Positions 55,107 through 63,947 of a stretch of 64,000 nt of DNA are shown here, piece after piece (the stretch's first letter is position 1; the number at the start of each line of letters is the position of its first letter). Location: NCBI RefSeq assembly GCF_959020145.1, contig NZ_CAUEQY010000002.1, positions 114,664 through 178,663 of the forward strand. The letters run 5' to 3'. The notes beneath the pieces were generated by a model. That model did no database searches. It was not told where the DNA came from and saw only the letters and a list, made by a program, of their open reading frames with translations. The stretch is from an uncultured Bifidobacterium sp. (lineage in GTDB: Bacteria > Actinomycetota > Actinomycetes > Actinomycetales > Bifidobacteriaceae). Both the position numbers and the translations under genes were made by a program.

Positions 55107-55175
55107 TTTTGGACGGCCATGCAACACGAAAACGATGTTTTTTCGTGAAATAGGCACAAATCGCTTAAAAAACCT

Positions 55176-55186
55176 CTATCATAGAA
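55176..55186 (+). promoter_or_regulatory. Overlapping -10-like hexamers upstream of pafBC
   Basis: TATCAT (55176-55181) and TAGAAT (55181-55186) overlap about 65 bases before the pafBC ATG. No convincing -35 is visible. Confidence 0.35.
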
Positions 55187-55248
55187 TGTTGTGTGCGGCT
55201 TACGAGGCCAAGCACTTAAAAAGAAACGTTAACGAGACGTGAGGACTA

Positions 55249-57162
55249 ATGGCTGAGGGAAGTAACGGTAGGCGACGTTTTTCCGACAAATGGGGCAAGC
55301 ATGAGCTTGATGTGTTGGCTGTGCTCTCCTCAGCCTTTCCGCAATGGCTTACCTCACGTCAGATCGCGCAACGTGTGAAGGCGTATGCCGATTCGTACGG
55401 AGAGCTCGCCGATCAAGCGGCGAAGGCCGCCTTCGCCAAGCAATTTCAGCGTGACCGCGCCAAGCTCGCCGCCATGGGCATCGCCATCGAATCAAGGCAG
55501 CCGGAATATTCCTCCAAGTCAGAAGGGCAGGATTTCGCTTCCTACCGTCTGCAGCTTGGCGATGAGCCGCGCGTGCGTCTGCTGTTCGGCGACGAGGATC
55601 TGCCGATTCTTGCCGCTGCGAATTACCTTGCGCGCTCCATGTCGATTTCCTCGGCTCCTGCGCACGAACCCCAGCACGCTTCCCGTACCGCGCCGCGCGT
55701 GCCGCAGACGCCGATTCCAGGACTTGGCTTGGATTCCATCGCGCCGGGTCTTGGCACGCAATCCATTCCCGACGAGCTGGTCAAAGTGGTCGATCAGCGG
55801 CGTTTCGCCGCCACTGTGGATGTTGATGGCGAGCATCTCAATGTCGCCTACGCCGACTCCGATGATCTGGCCATGTTCGTGCTGTCTCATCCGGGTGCGT
55901 CCATAGTGAGCCCTCAGGAGGCTGTCGACGCGTTCAACCGCCGGCTGCATGCGGCCACGCAGTTCGTGCCGGCCGATGAATCCACCGGCACCGACAGCTC
56001 CACCGTGGTGTCTCCGGAAATCAACCGCAACAGCACTGATGAGGATGATACCGAGGAAGGCAAGGGCCGTCCGAAGAAGAACTCCGCGTTCCAGACCGGT
56101 AGTGAGGTCGATCGGCGTCTTCGCCTGATGCTGTTCCTGTCCGCCCACATGGGTGAGGAATACTCTCTTGAAGAACTTGCGGAACGATTCATCGGCAGGC
56201 CGAAGTCCGATGACGAATTGAAGAAGTTCGTCAACATCATTCATAAGGACATCAACACGTTGACCACGGTGTCCGATGATGGCGAGATGGCCGGAAGCCA
56301 GTTCTTCGATATCGATTGGTCCTTGCTTGACGCGGAAGGCATCGTCTCCGCCACGAATTCGCTGGGGCTTGAACGCCTTGCCGGCATTTCCCAGCAGTAC
56401 CTGAGCATGCTGACCGCATCGGTGAGCTATCTCGCCCACTCCTCTTTGCTTCCGGACAAGCTGCGTGAGCAGGCGGAATCGCTGTACAGCCGACTGCGCC
56501 AGCACGTCAAGCCTGGCGACATGCCGTGGCTGAGCCTGACCGGATACGAGATGGAACCAAGGAACTTCTCCATCGTCAAGAGCGCCATCTCCAAAGGCAT
56601 GCTGCTCGACATGGAATATACGGACGGTGCGGGCCGTATACAGCGCAAGCTAGTGGCGCCAGACAAGATTTTTGTCGACGAAGGCGTTTACTACGTGGCG
56701 GTATGGACCGACGTGTCCAACGCGGCGCCCGCGGACAAGATGAAGTTCGTCAAGACGGATACGACCATCAACAAGGCTACTGGCAAGCCTCGTATCTGGC
56801 AGGTGCTTCGCATCTCCCGCATCGAGCATACGGAGCTGGTCGAACCCACTGAAAAAGTGGACATTCCGGACGTGCCCGCATCCGAACTGCGCAAGTGGAG
56901 TTTCGACAATGGCACACCTGCCGTGTTCATAACCAATCAGGACGACCTGTCGTTCATCGACAGCCTGTCGGGAGCCACCGTCGAGAAATGCGGCGAAGGC
57001 GAGAAGGTGCATCTGATTGTGTCTTCCGATTCCTGGTATGTCGCGTTCTGCATCGCGCACGCCCGTCATATTACTGCCGTCGCGCCGGAGACGTTGCGCA
57101 CGATGATCATCGCCCGAGCACAGCATGAGCTGAGCGTCGGCGACCGAGAGAACGAAGACTGA
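55249..57162 (+). CDS. pafBC: Fused PafB-PafC WYL-type transcriptional regulator
   Basis: This 637-residue protein holds two HTH-plus-WYL units. The first (residues 1-~250) has a DEDR-type HTH start (LDVLAVLSSAFPQWLTSRQIAQRV). The second (residues ~290-637) has EVDRRLRLMLFLSAHMGEEYSLEELAERF and a WYL core with LLDMEYTDGAGRIQRKLVAPDKIF. In mycobacteria separate PafB and PafC form a heterodimer that activates the LexA-independent DNA damage response; here they are one chain. helY follows two genes later, as in mycobacteria. Linker residues 250-280 are acidic and low-complexity. Confidence 0.85.
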   Translation: MAEGSNGRRRFSDKWGKHELDVLAVLSSAFPQWLTSRQIAQRVKAYADSYGELADQAAKAAFAKQFQRDRAKLAAMGIAIESRQPEYSSKSEGQDFASYRLQLGDEPRVRLLFGDEDLPILAAANYLARSMSISSAPAHEPQHASRTAPRVPQTPIPGLGLDSIAPGLGTQSIPDELVKVVDQRRFAATVDVDGEHLNVAYADSDDLAMFVLSHPGASIVSPQEAVDAFNRRLHAATQFVPADESTGTDSSTVVSPEINRNSTDEDDTEEGKGRPKKNSAFQTGSEVDRRLRLMLFLSAHMGEEYSLEELAERFIGRPKSDDELKKFVNIIHKDINTLTTVSDDGEMAGSQFFDIDWSLLDAEGIVSATNSLGLERLAGISQQYLSMLTASVSYLAHSSLLPDKLREQAESLYSRLRQHVKPGDMPWLSLTGYEMEPRNFSIVKSAISKGMLLDMEYTDGAGRIQRKLVAPDKIFVDEGVYYVAVWTDVSNAAPADKMKFVKTDTTINKATGKPRIWQVLRISRIEHTELVEPTEKVDIPDVPASELRKWSFDNGTPAVFITNQDDLSFIDSLSGATVEKCGEGEKVHLIVSSDSWYVAFCIAHARHITAVAPETLRTMIIARAQHELSVGDRENED

Positions 57163-57175
57163 CGAGGGAGGCGCT

Positions 57176-57493
57176 ATGCCTTGGTGGATTTGGCTGGTGC
57201 TCGTCCTGTTCATGCTGACGATGCTGGTCGGCGGCGGCGCATACGCATGCATCCGCGGATATCATGCGTTCAAAGATGCCATCAAAGTAGGCGGACGCAT
57301 GTCCAAACGTTTCGAGGTCATGTCCGAGCCGTTGCCGCAACCAAAGGAGAACACGTCCCCGTGCTTCACACGTCCACTTGAGGACGCGGCCAATCGTTAT
57401 ATCGACGCTCATGCCGAAGTCGTCAGCCGCCGTGAGGAAAAGCGCGTCCGTCATGCCCGGCAGTGGGCGCAGTGGAAACATTCCAACGACTGA
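57176..57493 (+). CDS. Small membrane-anchored protein between pafBC and helY
   Basis: This 105-residue protein has an N-terminal Trp/Leu-rich membrane helix (residues 3-25), an amphipathic stretch (YHAFKDAIKVGGRMSKRF) and a charged C-terminal helix. It starts at ATG 57176 after GGGAGG. In mycobacteria tatA and tatC lie at this position, and the hydrophobic-then-amphipathic layout recalls TatA, but the family's FG hinge is not evident. No function assigned. Confidence 0.65.
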   Translation: MPWWIWLVLVLFMLTMLVGGGAYACIRGYHAFKDAIKVGGRMSKRFEVMSEPLPQPKENTSPCFTRPLEDAANRYIDAHAEVVSRREEKRVRHARQWAQWKHSND

Positions 57494-57507
57494 TTCGAAA
57501 AGGAACC

Positions 57508-60111
57508 ATGACTCATCATCGTCGACATGGCAATAACGACACCGGCACATACGATGCCGAGATGACCACAGCCCTATCTCCCGCGCAACGCTATGCGGCG
57601 TTCAAACAGACGCAGGCCAAACGCCAATCGGTCTCGTCTCGTTTCGCACGGTCCATGCCATTCGAATTGGACGATTTCCAAGTCAAAGCCAATGATGCGT
57701 TGGAAGCCGGCGACAATGTGCTCGTCGCCGCGCCTACCGGAGCCGGCAAGACGGTCGTGGCTGATTTCGCGATCTATCTGGCCCAAGAGCGTAACGTCAA
57801 AGCGTTCTACACCACGCCAATCAAAGCGTTGAGCAATCAGAAATACCATGATCTGGTCGAAACGTACGGGCCGGACAGAGTCGGCCTGCTTACCGGCGAC
57901 ACGTCCATCAACTCCGAAGCCGACATCGTGGTCATGACCACCGAGGTCCTGCGCAACATGCTCTACGAGCATTCCATGACGCTTGACGCCTTGCGTTACG
58001 TGATTCTTGACGAGGTGCACTATCTCGCCGACCGTTTCCGCGGGCCGGTGTGGGAGGAAGTGATCATCCACCTGCCCCAAAGCGTGAGAATCATCGGCCT
58101 GTCCGCAACCGTGTCGAATGTCGAGGACTTCTCCAAATGGATTGAATCGGTCCGTGGCGACACCACGCTGGTGGTGTCCGAAAAACGGCCCGTGCCGTTG
58201 GAACAGCATGTGCTTGTTCAGGCGGACGACCACACCGAACCGGAGCTCATCGACCTGTATCGACGTGATAAAGACGGCAATCAGACAGACAAGCTCAACG
58301 CCCAGCTGGTGAGCAGGCTCGATCAGCTCGACCGCAAGGCCGCGAAACGTAGGGGAGAGCAGCGCCCCGACAGACGAAAGGGCGGCAAGGGCGGCAAATG
58401 GAACGACCATTCCCGCAGACCCGAACGCCATACGCCACGTCGTTGGGCCGTGATTGATGAATTGAATTTCCTCGGCATCCTGCCGGGCATCTATTTCATC
58501 TTCTCCCGCAACGGATGCGATCAGGCCGTCGAACAATGCATCAACGCCGGACTCGAACTCACCACCGATGACGAGGTGCGTCGCATCCGCCGTATCGTCG
58601 ATGAGATGGTCGAAGGCCAACTCAGTCAAGAGGATTTGAAGGCTTTGCATTTCTCGCAGTTCCGCTTCGCCTTGGAGGAAGGATTCGCGCCGCATCATGC
58701 TGGCATGGTGGCGCTCTTCCGCCAAATTGTCGAACGACTGTTCGAAGAGGGGCTGGTGAAGGTCGTCTTCGCCACGGAAACACTTGCCTTGGGCATCAAC
58801 ATGCCGGCACGGTGCGTGGTGGTGGAAAAACTTGAGAAATTCGATGGGACCGGGCATGTCGGATTGACGCCAGGGGAGTTCACCCAGCTTACCGGACGCG
58901 CTGGCCGACGTGGCATCGACACCATCGGCCATGCGGTGGTTGTGGACCATCATGGCTTCATTCCCGCCACTGCCGCCGCGCTGTCCAGCAAGCGCGTGTA
59001 CCCGCTGCACTCCAGTTTCAAACCGACGTTCAACATGGCCGTCAACCTGCTTAATTCCAGCGATTACGAGACCGCTCGCATCACGCTTGACCATTCCTTC
59101 GCGCAATGGGAGGCCAACGAATCCGCCTGGCAGCTTGAAGCGCAGATGGATACGTTGCGCAAAGCGTTGGACGGATACGAACGGGCGTTCGATTGTGAGT
59201 TCGGCGACTTCAAGGAGTTCATGCGGCTGCGCATGCGCTTGAGCGACTTGGAAAAGAACGAACGACGCAAACTCAAGCACGAGGTGTTCCGCACGCAGAA
59301 GGCGCGAAGCGAAGCGTTCAAAGACCTTGACAGGCGTATCGCGGAGCTTCGCGAAAAAGACAGGGACCATCCCTGCCGCAAATGCCCCGATATTCAGAAG
59401 CATCTCAAATGGGGGCATCGGTGGGCGCGTGAAATGCGTGAATTGGAACGTGTGCAGCACCGCTACGATTCACGCACCGGCTCCGTGGCACGTCAATTCG
59501 ACCGCATCTGCAATGTGCTGAACGAGCTCGGATACCTCGATCGGCTTGATGAAGGCGCAAAAGAACATATCGATTACCGGCTTACCGAACGTGGACAGCT
59601 GTTGCGGCACTTGTACAGCGAGCTTGATTTGGTGCTTGCCCAGGCGATCGATGATGGCGCGTTCGACGGACTCGATGCGACGGAGCTGGCCAGCGCCGTC
59701 ATGTCGTTGATTTACGAGCCACGCAGAGGCAGCGGGGGAGAGCCGCGCCATTATCCCGGAGGAATGCAGGGGAACGTCGCCGTCTGTGCGGCGCAGCTCA
59801 AAGGCGTGCACGCGTCGATTGCCATGCTGTGTGAGGACTATGCCCTCGACGAGCCGCGCCAACTTGATTTCGGCATCACCGATGTCGTCTACGAATGGGC
59901 TCAGGGCGAAAGCCTGTCGCGTGTGCTGTACGGCACCGATTTGACCGGCGGCGATTTCGTACGCGGATGCAAACGTCTCGCCGACGTGTTGCAGCAGATC
60001 GCCGTGGCCGGACCATACCTGGGTAAACGCGCCGAAACGCTCGCTCCGATCGCGAAACAGGCGTACGAGAACGTCAACCGTGGCATCGTCGCCTATTCAG
60101 GTGTCGACTGA
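57508..60111 (+). CDS. helY: SKI2/HelY-type DEVH helicase
   Basis: This 867-residue RNA/DNA helicase has motif I APTGAGKT (near residue 75), motif II DEVH in VILDEVHYL, SAT in LSATVSN, and motif VI QLTGRAGRRGID near residue 465. A C-terminal helical rRNA-processing-like region follows with DAR-type repeats of Lys/Arg/Glu. ATG 57508 has AAAAGGAA before it; an in-frame ATG 57463 lies inside the previous gene. The Lys/Arg/Gly-rich patch near residue 290 is an insertion. Confidence 0.92.
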   Translation: MTHHRRHGNNDTGTYDAEMTTALSPAQRYAAFKQTQAKRQSVSSRFARSMPFELDDFQVKANDALEAGDNVLVAAPTGAGKTVVADFAIYLAQERNVKAFYTTPIKALSNQKYHDLVETYGPDRVGLLTGDTSINSEADIVVMTTEVLRNMLYEHSMTLDALRYVILDEVHYLADRFRGPVWEEVIIHLPQSVRIIGLSATVSNVEDFSKWIESVRGDTTLVVSEKRPVPLEQHVLVQADDHTEPELIDLYRRDKDGNQTDKLNAQLVSRLDQLDRKAAKRRGEQRPDRRKGGKGGKWNDHSRRPERHTPRRWAVIDELNFLGILPGIYFIFSRNGCDQAVEQCINAGLELTTDDEVRRIRRIVDEMVEGQLSQEDLKALHFSQFRFALEEGFAPHHAGMVALFRQIVERLFEEGLVKVVFATETLALGINMPARCVVVEKLEKFDGTGHVGLTPGEFTQLTGRAGRRGIDTIGHAVVVDHHGFIPATAAALSSKRVYPLHSSFKPTFNMAVNLLNSSDYETARITLDHSFAQWEANESAWQLEAQMDTLRKALDGYERAFDCEFGDFKEFMRLRMRLSDLEKNERRKLKHEVFRTQKARSEAFKDLDRRIAELREKDRDHPCRKCPDIQKHLKWGHRWAREMRELERVQHRYDSRTGSVARQFDRICNVLNELGYLDRLDEGAKEHIDYRLTERGQLLRHLYSELDLVLAQAIDDGAFDGLDATELASAVMSLIYEPRRGSGGEPRHYPGGMQGNVAVCAAQLKGVHASIAMLCEDYALDEPRQLDFGITDVVYEWAQGESLSRVLYGTDLTGGDFVRGCKRLADVLQQIAVAGPYLGKRAETLAPIAKQAYENVNRGIVAYSGVD

Positions 60112-60219
60112 GCATGTGCGCAATCGGGAGATCGGTTTTCGCGGACGCCGGGAATAAGTGACACGTCCGAAGTGTTTTGTAGCTTAGAGTAAGCAGATAA
60201 TCAAGGAGGCAAAAGCAAT

Positions 60220-60567
60220 ATGGCGGAACGTAGCCTGCGAGGCATGAGCATCGGTGCAAAGTCGCTTGAATCCGATGACAATGTGGATTTTGCGGCGCGA
60301 ACCGACGTCGCATACGTGTGTCCGAAAGGCCATCGTACGATTCTGCCGTTCGCTGAGGGCGCAGAATTCCCAGATGAGTGGGAGTGCCGCTGCGGCGCCG
60401 TCGCGCACCGTGAAGGAGACAATGACGACGAGGCTGATGAAATCGCCAAGCCGACACGCACGCACTGGGACATGCTCATGGAACGTCGTACCGAAGACGA
60501 ACTGAAGGCTTTGCTGGAGAAGCGTCTGCAAATGCATCGTGACGGATGGTTCCCGGACTACGAGTGA
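60220..60567 (+). CDS. rbpA: RNA polymerase-binding protein RbpA
   Basis: This 115-residue actinobacterial factor stabilises sigma-RNA polymerase open complexes. It opens AERSLRGMSIGAKSLESD; the zinc site is CPKGH and CRCG in the central domain. The C-terminal sigma-interacting helix is THWDMLMERRTEDELKALLEKRL. AAGGAGG precedes the ATG. A short terminator follows. Confidence 0.95.
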   Translation: MAERSLRGMSIGAKSLESDDNVDFAARTDVAYVCPKGHRTILPFAEGAEFPDEWECRCGAVAHREGDNDDEADEIAKPTRTHWDMLMERRTEDELKALLEKRLQMHRDGWFPDYE

Positions 60568-60593
60568 CCTGCAGTTGAACGACACTTGAACGA

Positions 60594-60618
60594 ATGCCCG
60601 GTCATTGAGACCGGGCAT
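60594..60618 (+). terminator. Terminator after rbpA
   Basis: ATGCCCGGTC/GACCGGGCAT, a 10-bp stem with loop ATTGA, is followed by AATTGTTTCTG. Confidence 0.7.
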
Positions 60619-60672
60619 AATTGTTTCTGTCATCAATTCTTATAGCACACAGCCAAGGGGAGAATCAGATCC

Positions 60673-61386
60673 ATGTCCGAACATCCGAAGAAAGTCGTTC
60701 TGCTTGACCTCGATGGCACACTGACGAAATCCGATCCAGGAATCATTGGCTGCGTTGTCAAGGCGTTCGAAGAGATGGGATATCCGGTGCCGGACGATGC
60801 CGAATTGCATCGTTTCATTGGGCCGGCCATCAGCGAATCGATGCAACGCAACGGCATTCCGGATGACAAGCTTGACGAAGGCGTGAGGATTTACCGCAAG
60901 TATTACGCCGACGAGGCCGTGTTCGACGACCCGAACAATCCCGGACAGAAAGTCCCCGGCCGCCTGAACAACACGATTTACCAAGGTATTCCGGAGCAGC
61001 TCGCCAAACTGCGTGCCGACGGATACTATCTGGCGATTGCCAGCTGCAAGCCGCAATACCAATGCATTCCGATTTGCGAGCATTTCCACTTGGACACCAT
61101 GGTCGACGGCATCTACGGTGCCAGCGAGGACAATTCCCGTCTTGACAAGGACCAAGTGATCCGTTGGGCTTTCCAGCACATCGATTTCGACGAGAACGCA
61201 GGAGACAAGGCACTGATGGTCGGCGACCGTTGGACCGATGCCGACGGCGCCAAGGCGTGCGGTTTGGACTGCCTCGGCTGTGGCTGGGGCTATGCGGAGC
61301 CCGGAGAGCTCAAAGCCCATGGCGCATACCGTATTCTGGATTCGGTAGATGAACTCGCGCAGGCCGTCGAGGAGTATTTCGCCTGA
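60673..61386 (+). CDS. HAD-family phosphatase (phosphoglycolate phosphatase-like)
   Basis: This 237-residue Gph-like hydrolase has motif I DLDGTLTKSD, motif II around ASCKPQ, and motif IV MVGDRWTDADGA with its acidic residues. A helical cap follows motif I. The substrate is not determined; family members act on phosphoglycolate or pyrophosphate. The gene is monocistronic and ends in a strong terminator. Confidence 0.88.
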   Translation: MSEHPKKVVLLDLDGTLTKSDPGIIGCVVKAFEEMGYPVPDDAELHRFIGPAISESMQRNGIPDDKLDEGVRIYRKYYADEAVFDDPNNPGQKVPGRLNNTIYQGIPEQLAKLRADGYYLAIASCKPQYQCIPICEHFHLDTMVDGIYGASEDNSRLDKDQVIRWAFQHIDFDENAGDKALMVGDRWTDADGAKACGLDCLGCGWGYAEPGELKAHGAYRILDSVDELAQAVEEYFA

Positions 61387-61416
61387 GTCCGTAAACGGAA
61401 ACGCTGTAGGCCAGTT

Positions 61417-61462
61417 ACGTGGTTGCTGTCGCAATATCGTGGCAGCAACCACGTTTTTATTT
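61417..61462 (+). terminator. Rho-independent terminator
   Basis: A 12-bp stem ACGTGGTTGCTG/CAGCAACCACGT with a ~14-base loop is followed by TTTTATTT. Confidence 0.88.
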
Positions 61463-61567
61463 ATTGAGTGACGGAGGCCGTTATGTCAGAACCGCGTGTT
61501 TGACGCTTCCTTAAGCCTGGAAAAACGTCATTCCTGAAAAGCCGATAATGTACGTTATGTCAGATTT

Positions 61568-61933
61568 CTATTTGACGGCCTGATTGAGCTTCCGCTCCAT
61601 CTCGCTGTGCATGCCGTTTCGGGCCTGAAGATACATGAAAACAAGTTCCGCTGCGATCAGCATGACCATCACCGCAGCCGACGGCCATCCGACATGTTCG
61701 TAGAAACGCCGGAACTTCGCCGAGAAATCCGACCTGAACATCGCATATACCGGATATGGCAACGCGCCAATGACCAATGAGGTGAAATGCAGCGCGATGA
61801 TCGACCAACGCACCGGATGCACATCGCGGTGTTTTTTGGAAAACAGATTGCCTCGAATCGCAGTAATCGAACAAATGTTCACTGCGATGACGGCGGCTAT
61901 GATCCACAACAGTGCCGGCAGAATATCAAGCAT
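61568..61933 (-). CDS. Hypothetical membrane protein
   Basis: This 121-residue protein shows three to four hydrophobic segments (residues ~3-25, ~43-65, ~80-103) and a short charged tail. Start ATG 61933 follows AGGGGAG. No recognised motif. It lies downstream of ftsR on the same strand, 65 bases away, and may be co-transcribed. Confidence 0.65.
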   Translation of the reverse strand: MLDILPALLWIIAAVIAVNICSITAIRGNLFSKKHRDVHPVRWSIIALHFTSLVIGALPYPVYAMFRSDFSAKFRRFYEHVGWPSAAVMVMLIAAELVFMYLQARNGMHSEMERKLNQAVK

Positions 61934-61998
61934 GCGCTACTCCCCTGCGGGTTATATCGTTCGAATGTTCCGGGCTGAATCGTACCAATTGTATGCGA

Positions 61999-62619
61999 TC
62001 AGGCTGCTGCGCGGGATTTGCGCCGCGATTCCAGCTTCTTTCTCATACGTATCGCGGCAATGTCGTCGATTGGCCTATTGGTGTCTGTCGATGCCGGCGT
62101 CTTCGTCAAATCGACATATTCCTCATGTTCTAGAGCCTCTTTGATCTGATGCCATAGCGATCCGACGGACACCCCGAACACAGCTCTGCCGCTTTGTAGC
62201 AGAGCCACCATCTGTTCGCTGTCCGTGCACTCATGCACATTCTGCCCATCGCACATGATGGTGATGCCGGCCAACTGTTCGGGCGTGCGCTGCGCGAGGA
62301 AGCCGATGGCGGTGGTCACGTTCTGCAGATTGATTCCGGCATCCAGCAATCTTTTGGAAACGGCAAGAATCACCACATCTTTGAACGAATACAATCTGCG
62401 TGAGCCGGATCCGTGCGACGGGGTGATGGATGGTTCCACTATTTGTTTACGCGCCCAATAGTCAAGCTGGCGGTACGTGATACCCGCCACTTTTGACGCG
62501 ACCGTACCACGATAGCCCCGTGTGACGGGCTGCGCGTCCGCGGAGGGGAACAACTCCCCCTGCACCGCGTGCGACACGTGCAGATGCAACCGCATTGTTG
62601 GTTCTGCCTCGCCGTCCAT
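61999..62619 (-). CDS. ftsR: MerR-family regulator (FtsR-like)
   Basis: This 206-residue protein has a MerR winged HTH in the middle: GITYRQLDYWARK near residue 47, then RRLYSFKDVVILAVSKRLLDAG and a C-terminal coil. The order garA (upstream) then this gene matches Rv1827-Rv1828 of mycobacteria; the corynebacterial equivalent controls ftsZ. The symbol rests on synteny and similarity. AGGAGA precedes ATG 62619. Confidence 0.82.
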   Translation of the reverse strand: MDGEAEPTMRLHLHVSHAVQGELFPSADAQPVTRGYRGTVASKVAGITYRQLDYWARKQIVEPSITPSHGSGSRRLYSFKDVVILAVSKRLLDAGINLQNVTTAIGFLAQRTPEQLAGITIMCDGQNVHECTDSEQMVALLQSGRAVFGVSVGSLWHQIKEALEHEEYVDLTKTPASTDTNRPIDDIAAIRMRKKLESRRKSRAAA

Positions 62620-62638
62620 TGTCTTCTCCTACACGCCA

Positions 62639-62684
62639 TAAAACAATCGCCTATGAGCTTCCATTCGGAACCCATAGGCGATTG
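62639..62684 (-). terminator. Terminator between garA and ftsR (minus strand)
   Basis: CAATCGCCTATG and CATAGGCGATTG form a 12-bp perfect stem around a 17-base loop. On the minus strand TTTT follows. It ends garA 109 bases before ftsR. Confidence 0.85.
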
Positions 62685-62728
62685 AAGGAAAACCGTTACT
62701 CACAGTTTATCCCGCATCGGGCGTTTCA

Positions 62729-63175
62729 TTAGGCAATGACGGCCTTGTTGGTGAAATATACGAGTCGGAACTTGCCCAGAATGATTTCGTCGCCGTTCTT
62801 CAGTTCCTGGCTATCCACTCGTTGACGGTTCACGTATGTGCCGTTCAGGCTGCCGGCGTCAATCACCGAATAATTTCCGTTAATCCTGCGGAACACCGCG
62901 TGCGTGCGGGAGACGGTGGAATCGTCCAGCAGGATGTCGGAACTCGGGTCGCGTCCCACGGTGATCTCGTCCTCGTCGAGGAGATAACGCGAGCCGGACA
63001 CCGCTCCCCTGGTGGAAATCAGGAGCGCCGTGCCGTCGGCCAGACGCATGATCGTATTGAGGTCCTCCTTCGTCAGAGGACGGTCTCCGGTGGAAGTAAC
63101 CGGTACAGTGATAGCAGGAAGACCAATGATGGTCGTTTCGCCTGCGCTTGGAATCGGATCAGTCATAGCTGTCAT
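62729..63175 (-). CDS. garA: FHA-domain metabolic regulator GarA/OdhI
   Basis: This 148-residue protein has a flexible N-terminus with the Glu-Thr-Thr-Ile site near residue 13, matching the ETT phospho-acceptor of GarA/OdhI, and a C-terminal FHA domain (residues ~65-140) with VGRDPSSDILLDD, TVSRTHAVF and LNGTYVN. In other Actinobacteria kinase phosphorylation turns on self-binding and stops inhibition of 2-oxoglutarate enzymes. The window also holds icd, which makes 2-oxoglutarate. Confidence 0.9.
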   Translation of the reverse strand: MTAMTDPIPSAGETTIIGLPAITVPVTSTGDRPLTKEDLNTIMRLADGTALLISTRGAVSGSRYLLDEDEITVGRDPSSDILLDDSTVSRTHAVFRRINGNYSVIDAGSLNGTYVNRQRVDSQELKNGDEIILGKFRLVYFTNKAVIA

Positions 63176-63247
63176 TCTACCCTCTCCCCTTGCAATTGGC
63201 CGGTATTGTGGCCGGCATGGTCACGAATCATACACTGTGAACGGTAT

Positions 63248-63439
63248 TTACCGTTCGTTCTTGTCGATGATGGATACGAATTCGTCCTTCGGCAGCATGT
63301 CATCGTAGCTGCGCCAGCGTCGTTCCAGTTCGCGGTTCGCCTCATCGTGTTGTTTCTGCCCCAGCTCGGCGTACGCTTTCAATTCGTTGGGGCCCATATC
63401 CTTAACCGGTTGGTTGAGGTTCAATTGTCTCTCGTTCAC
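63248..63439 (-). CDS. Small hypothetical protein, charged helical
   Basis: This small charged protein (63 residues from GTG 63439) is mostly helical, with GPNELKAYAELGQKQHDEANRELERRWRSY as the main part in two pieces. No Shine-Dalgarno precedes the GTG, but TACAAT (63448-63453) ends 8 bases before it, so a leaderless start is proposed. An ATG at 63397 is an alternative. An earlier TTG at 63472 lies in the terminator and is unlikely. No family recognised. Confidence 0.55.
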   Translation of the reverse strand: MNERQLNLNQPVKDMGPNELKAYAELGQKQHDEANRELERRWRSYDDMLPKDEFVSIIDKNER

Positions 63440-63447
63440 AATAGGCA

Positions 63448-63453
63448 ATTGTA
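63448..63453 (-). promoter_or_regulatory. -10-like TACAAT before the small gene at 63439
   Basis: The minus-strand TACAAT is 8 bases before GTG 63439; a weak TTTTTG -35 lies about 16 bases before it. Confidence 0.4.
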
Positions 63454-63470
63454 GCCGCTTGCCGGGGAAC

Positions 63471-63513
63471 AAAAAGCCTGGAACGCTTTTAATCGCGTTC
63501 CAGGCTTTTTTAA
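63471..63513. terminator. Bidirectional terminator after the 43-residue gene
   Basis: AAAAAGCCTGGAACGC/GCGTTCCAGGCTTTTTT is a 16-bp stem with an 8-base loop. It is T-rich on both strands, so it ends the small gene upstream (minus) and could serve either direction. Confidence 0.9.
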
Positions 63514-63539
63514 GAAGGATTCAGTGTGTGGTGTCCAAA

Positions 63540-63671
63540 TCAGCGGCGGGTGTCGATGATCTCCTGCAGAGCGCCGTTGACGGAAGAGGAGCCGGCAGCC
63601 GAAGACAGAGCGTTGATGCCGCTGACTTCGAAGCCACGCATGATTGCGGAGAAGATCTTGTTCTTGTTCAT
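63540..63671 (-). CDS. 43-residue small protein, strongly codon-biased
   Basis: This 44-codon frame runs from ATG 63671 to TGA. An AAAAGGAAA Shine-Dalgarno is placed 5-6 bases before the start. The product opens MNKNKIFSAIMRGFEVSG, continues with a Ser/Ala/Gly-rich middle and ends LQEIIDTRR; it may form an amphipathic helix. Codons are those of highly expressed genes (AAC, AAG, ATC, TTC, CGT/CGC). A terminator follows directly and a promoter candidate precedes it, so this looks like a real monocistronic gene. No family is recognised. Confidence 0.7.
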   Translation of the reverse strand: MNKNKIFSAIMRGFEVSGINALSSAAGSSSVNGALQEIIDTRR

Positions 63672-63746
63672 GATGTTTCCTTTTCTTGCTGGTGTGCTGT
63701 GACGCACCTTGCGTCTTGTTTGTTTTCTTTTTTGTTTACGATACTC

Positions 63747-63752
63747 ATTTTA
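63747..63752 (-). promoter_or_regulatory. -10 element upstream of the 43-residue gene
   Basis: Minus-strand TAAAAT lies ~75 bases before ATG 63671, with TGACTT about 16 bases further upstream as a weak -35. The sequence between it and the gene is A-rich. Confidence 0.4.
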
Positions 63753-63912
63753 GAAATGCGTTTGGCAAAAGTCATGCTTCTCTCGTTTGATTCTTTGTAT
63801 TTTCATCGGCAATTCTTGTGTAATGTGGTGAATCGTTTTTCGTCGATCGCTGTTTTTGCCGGCGCGTCGATGCTTGCATTCTTATTTGACGAAGTAGCGT
63901 GAAAAGGAATGG

Positions 63913-63937
63913 AAAAAAAGCCCGGCAAAACCGAGCT
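63913..63937 (-). terminator. Terminator of tRNA-Val
   Basis: On the minus strand AGCTCGG/CCGGGCT with loop TTTTG is followed by seven T residues, 10 bases after the tRNA 3' end. Confidence 0.8.
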
Positions 63938-63947
63938 GTGATAACGG

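Noticed and set aside
57574..59460. Minus-strand open frame antisense to helY
   Set aside because: Shadow of helY, which has every helicase motif on the plus strand.
63387..63902. Plus-strand open frame over the small genes at the right end
   Set aside because: It crosses a strong terminator and two minus-strand genes, has no ribosome site and shows low-complexity composition.
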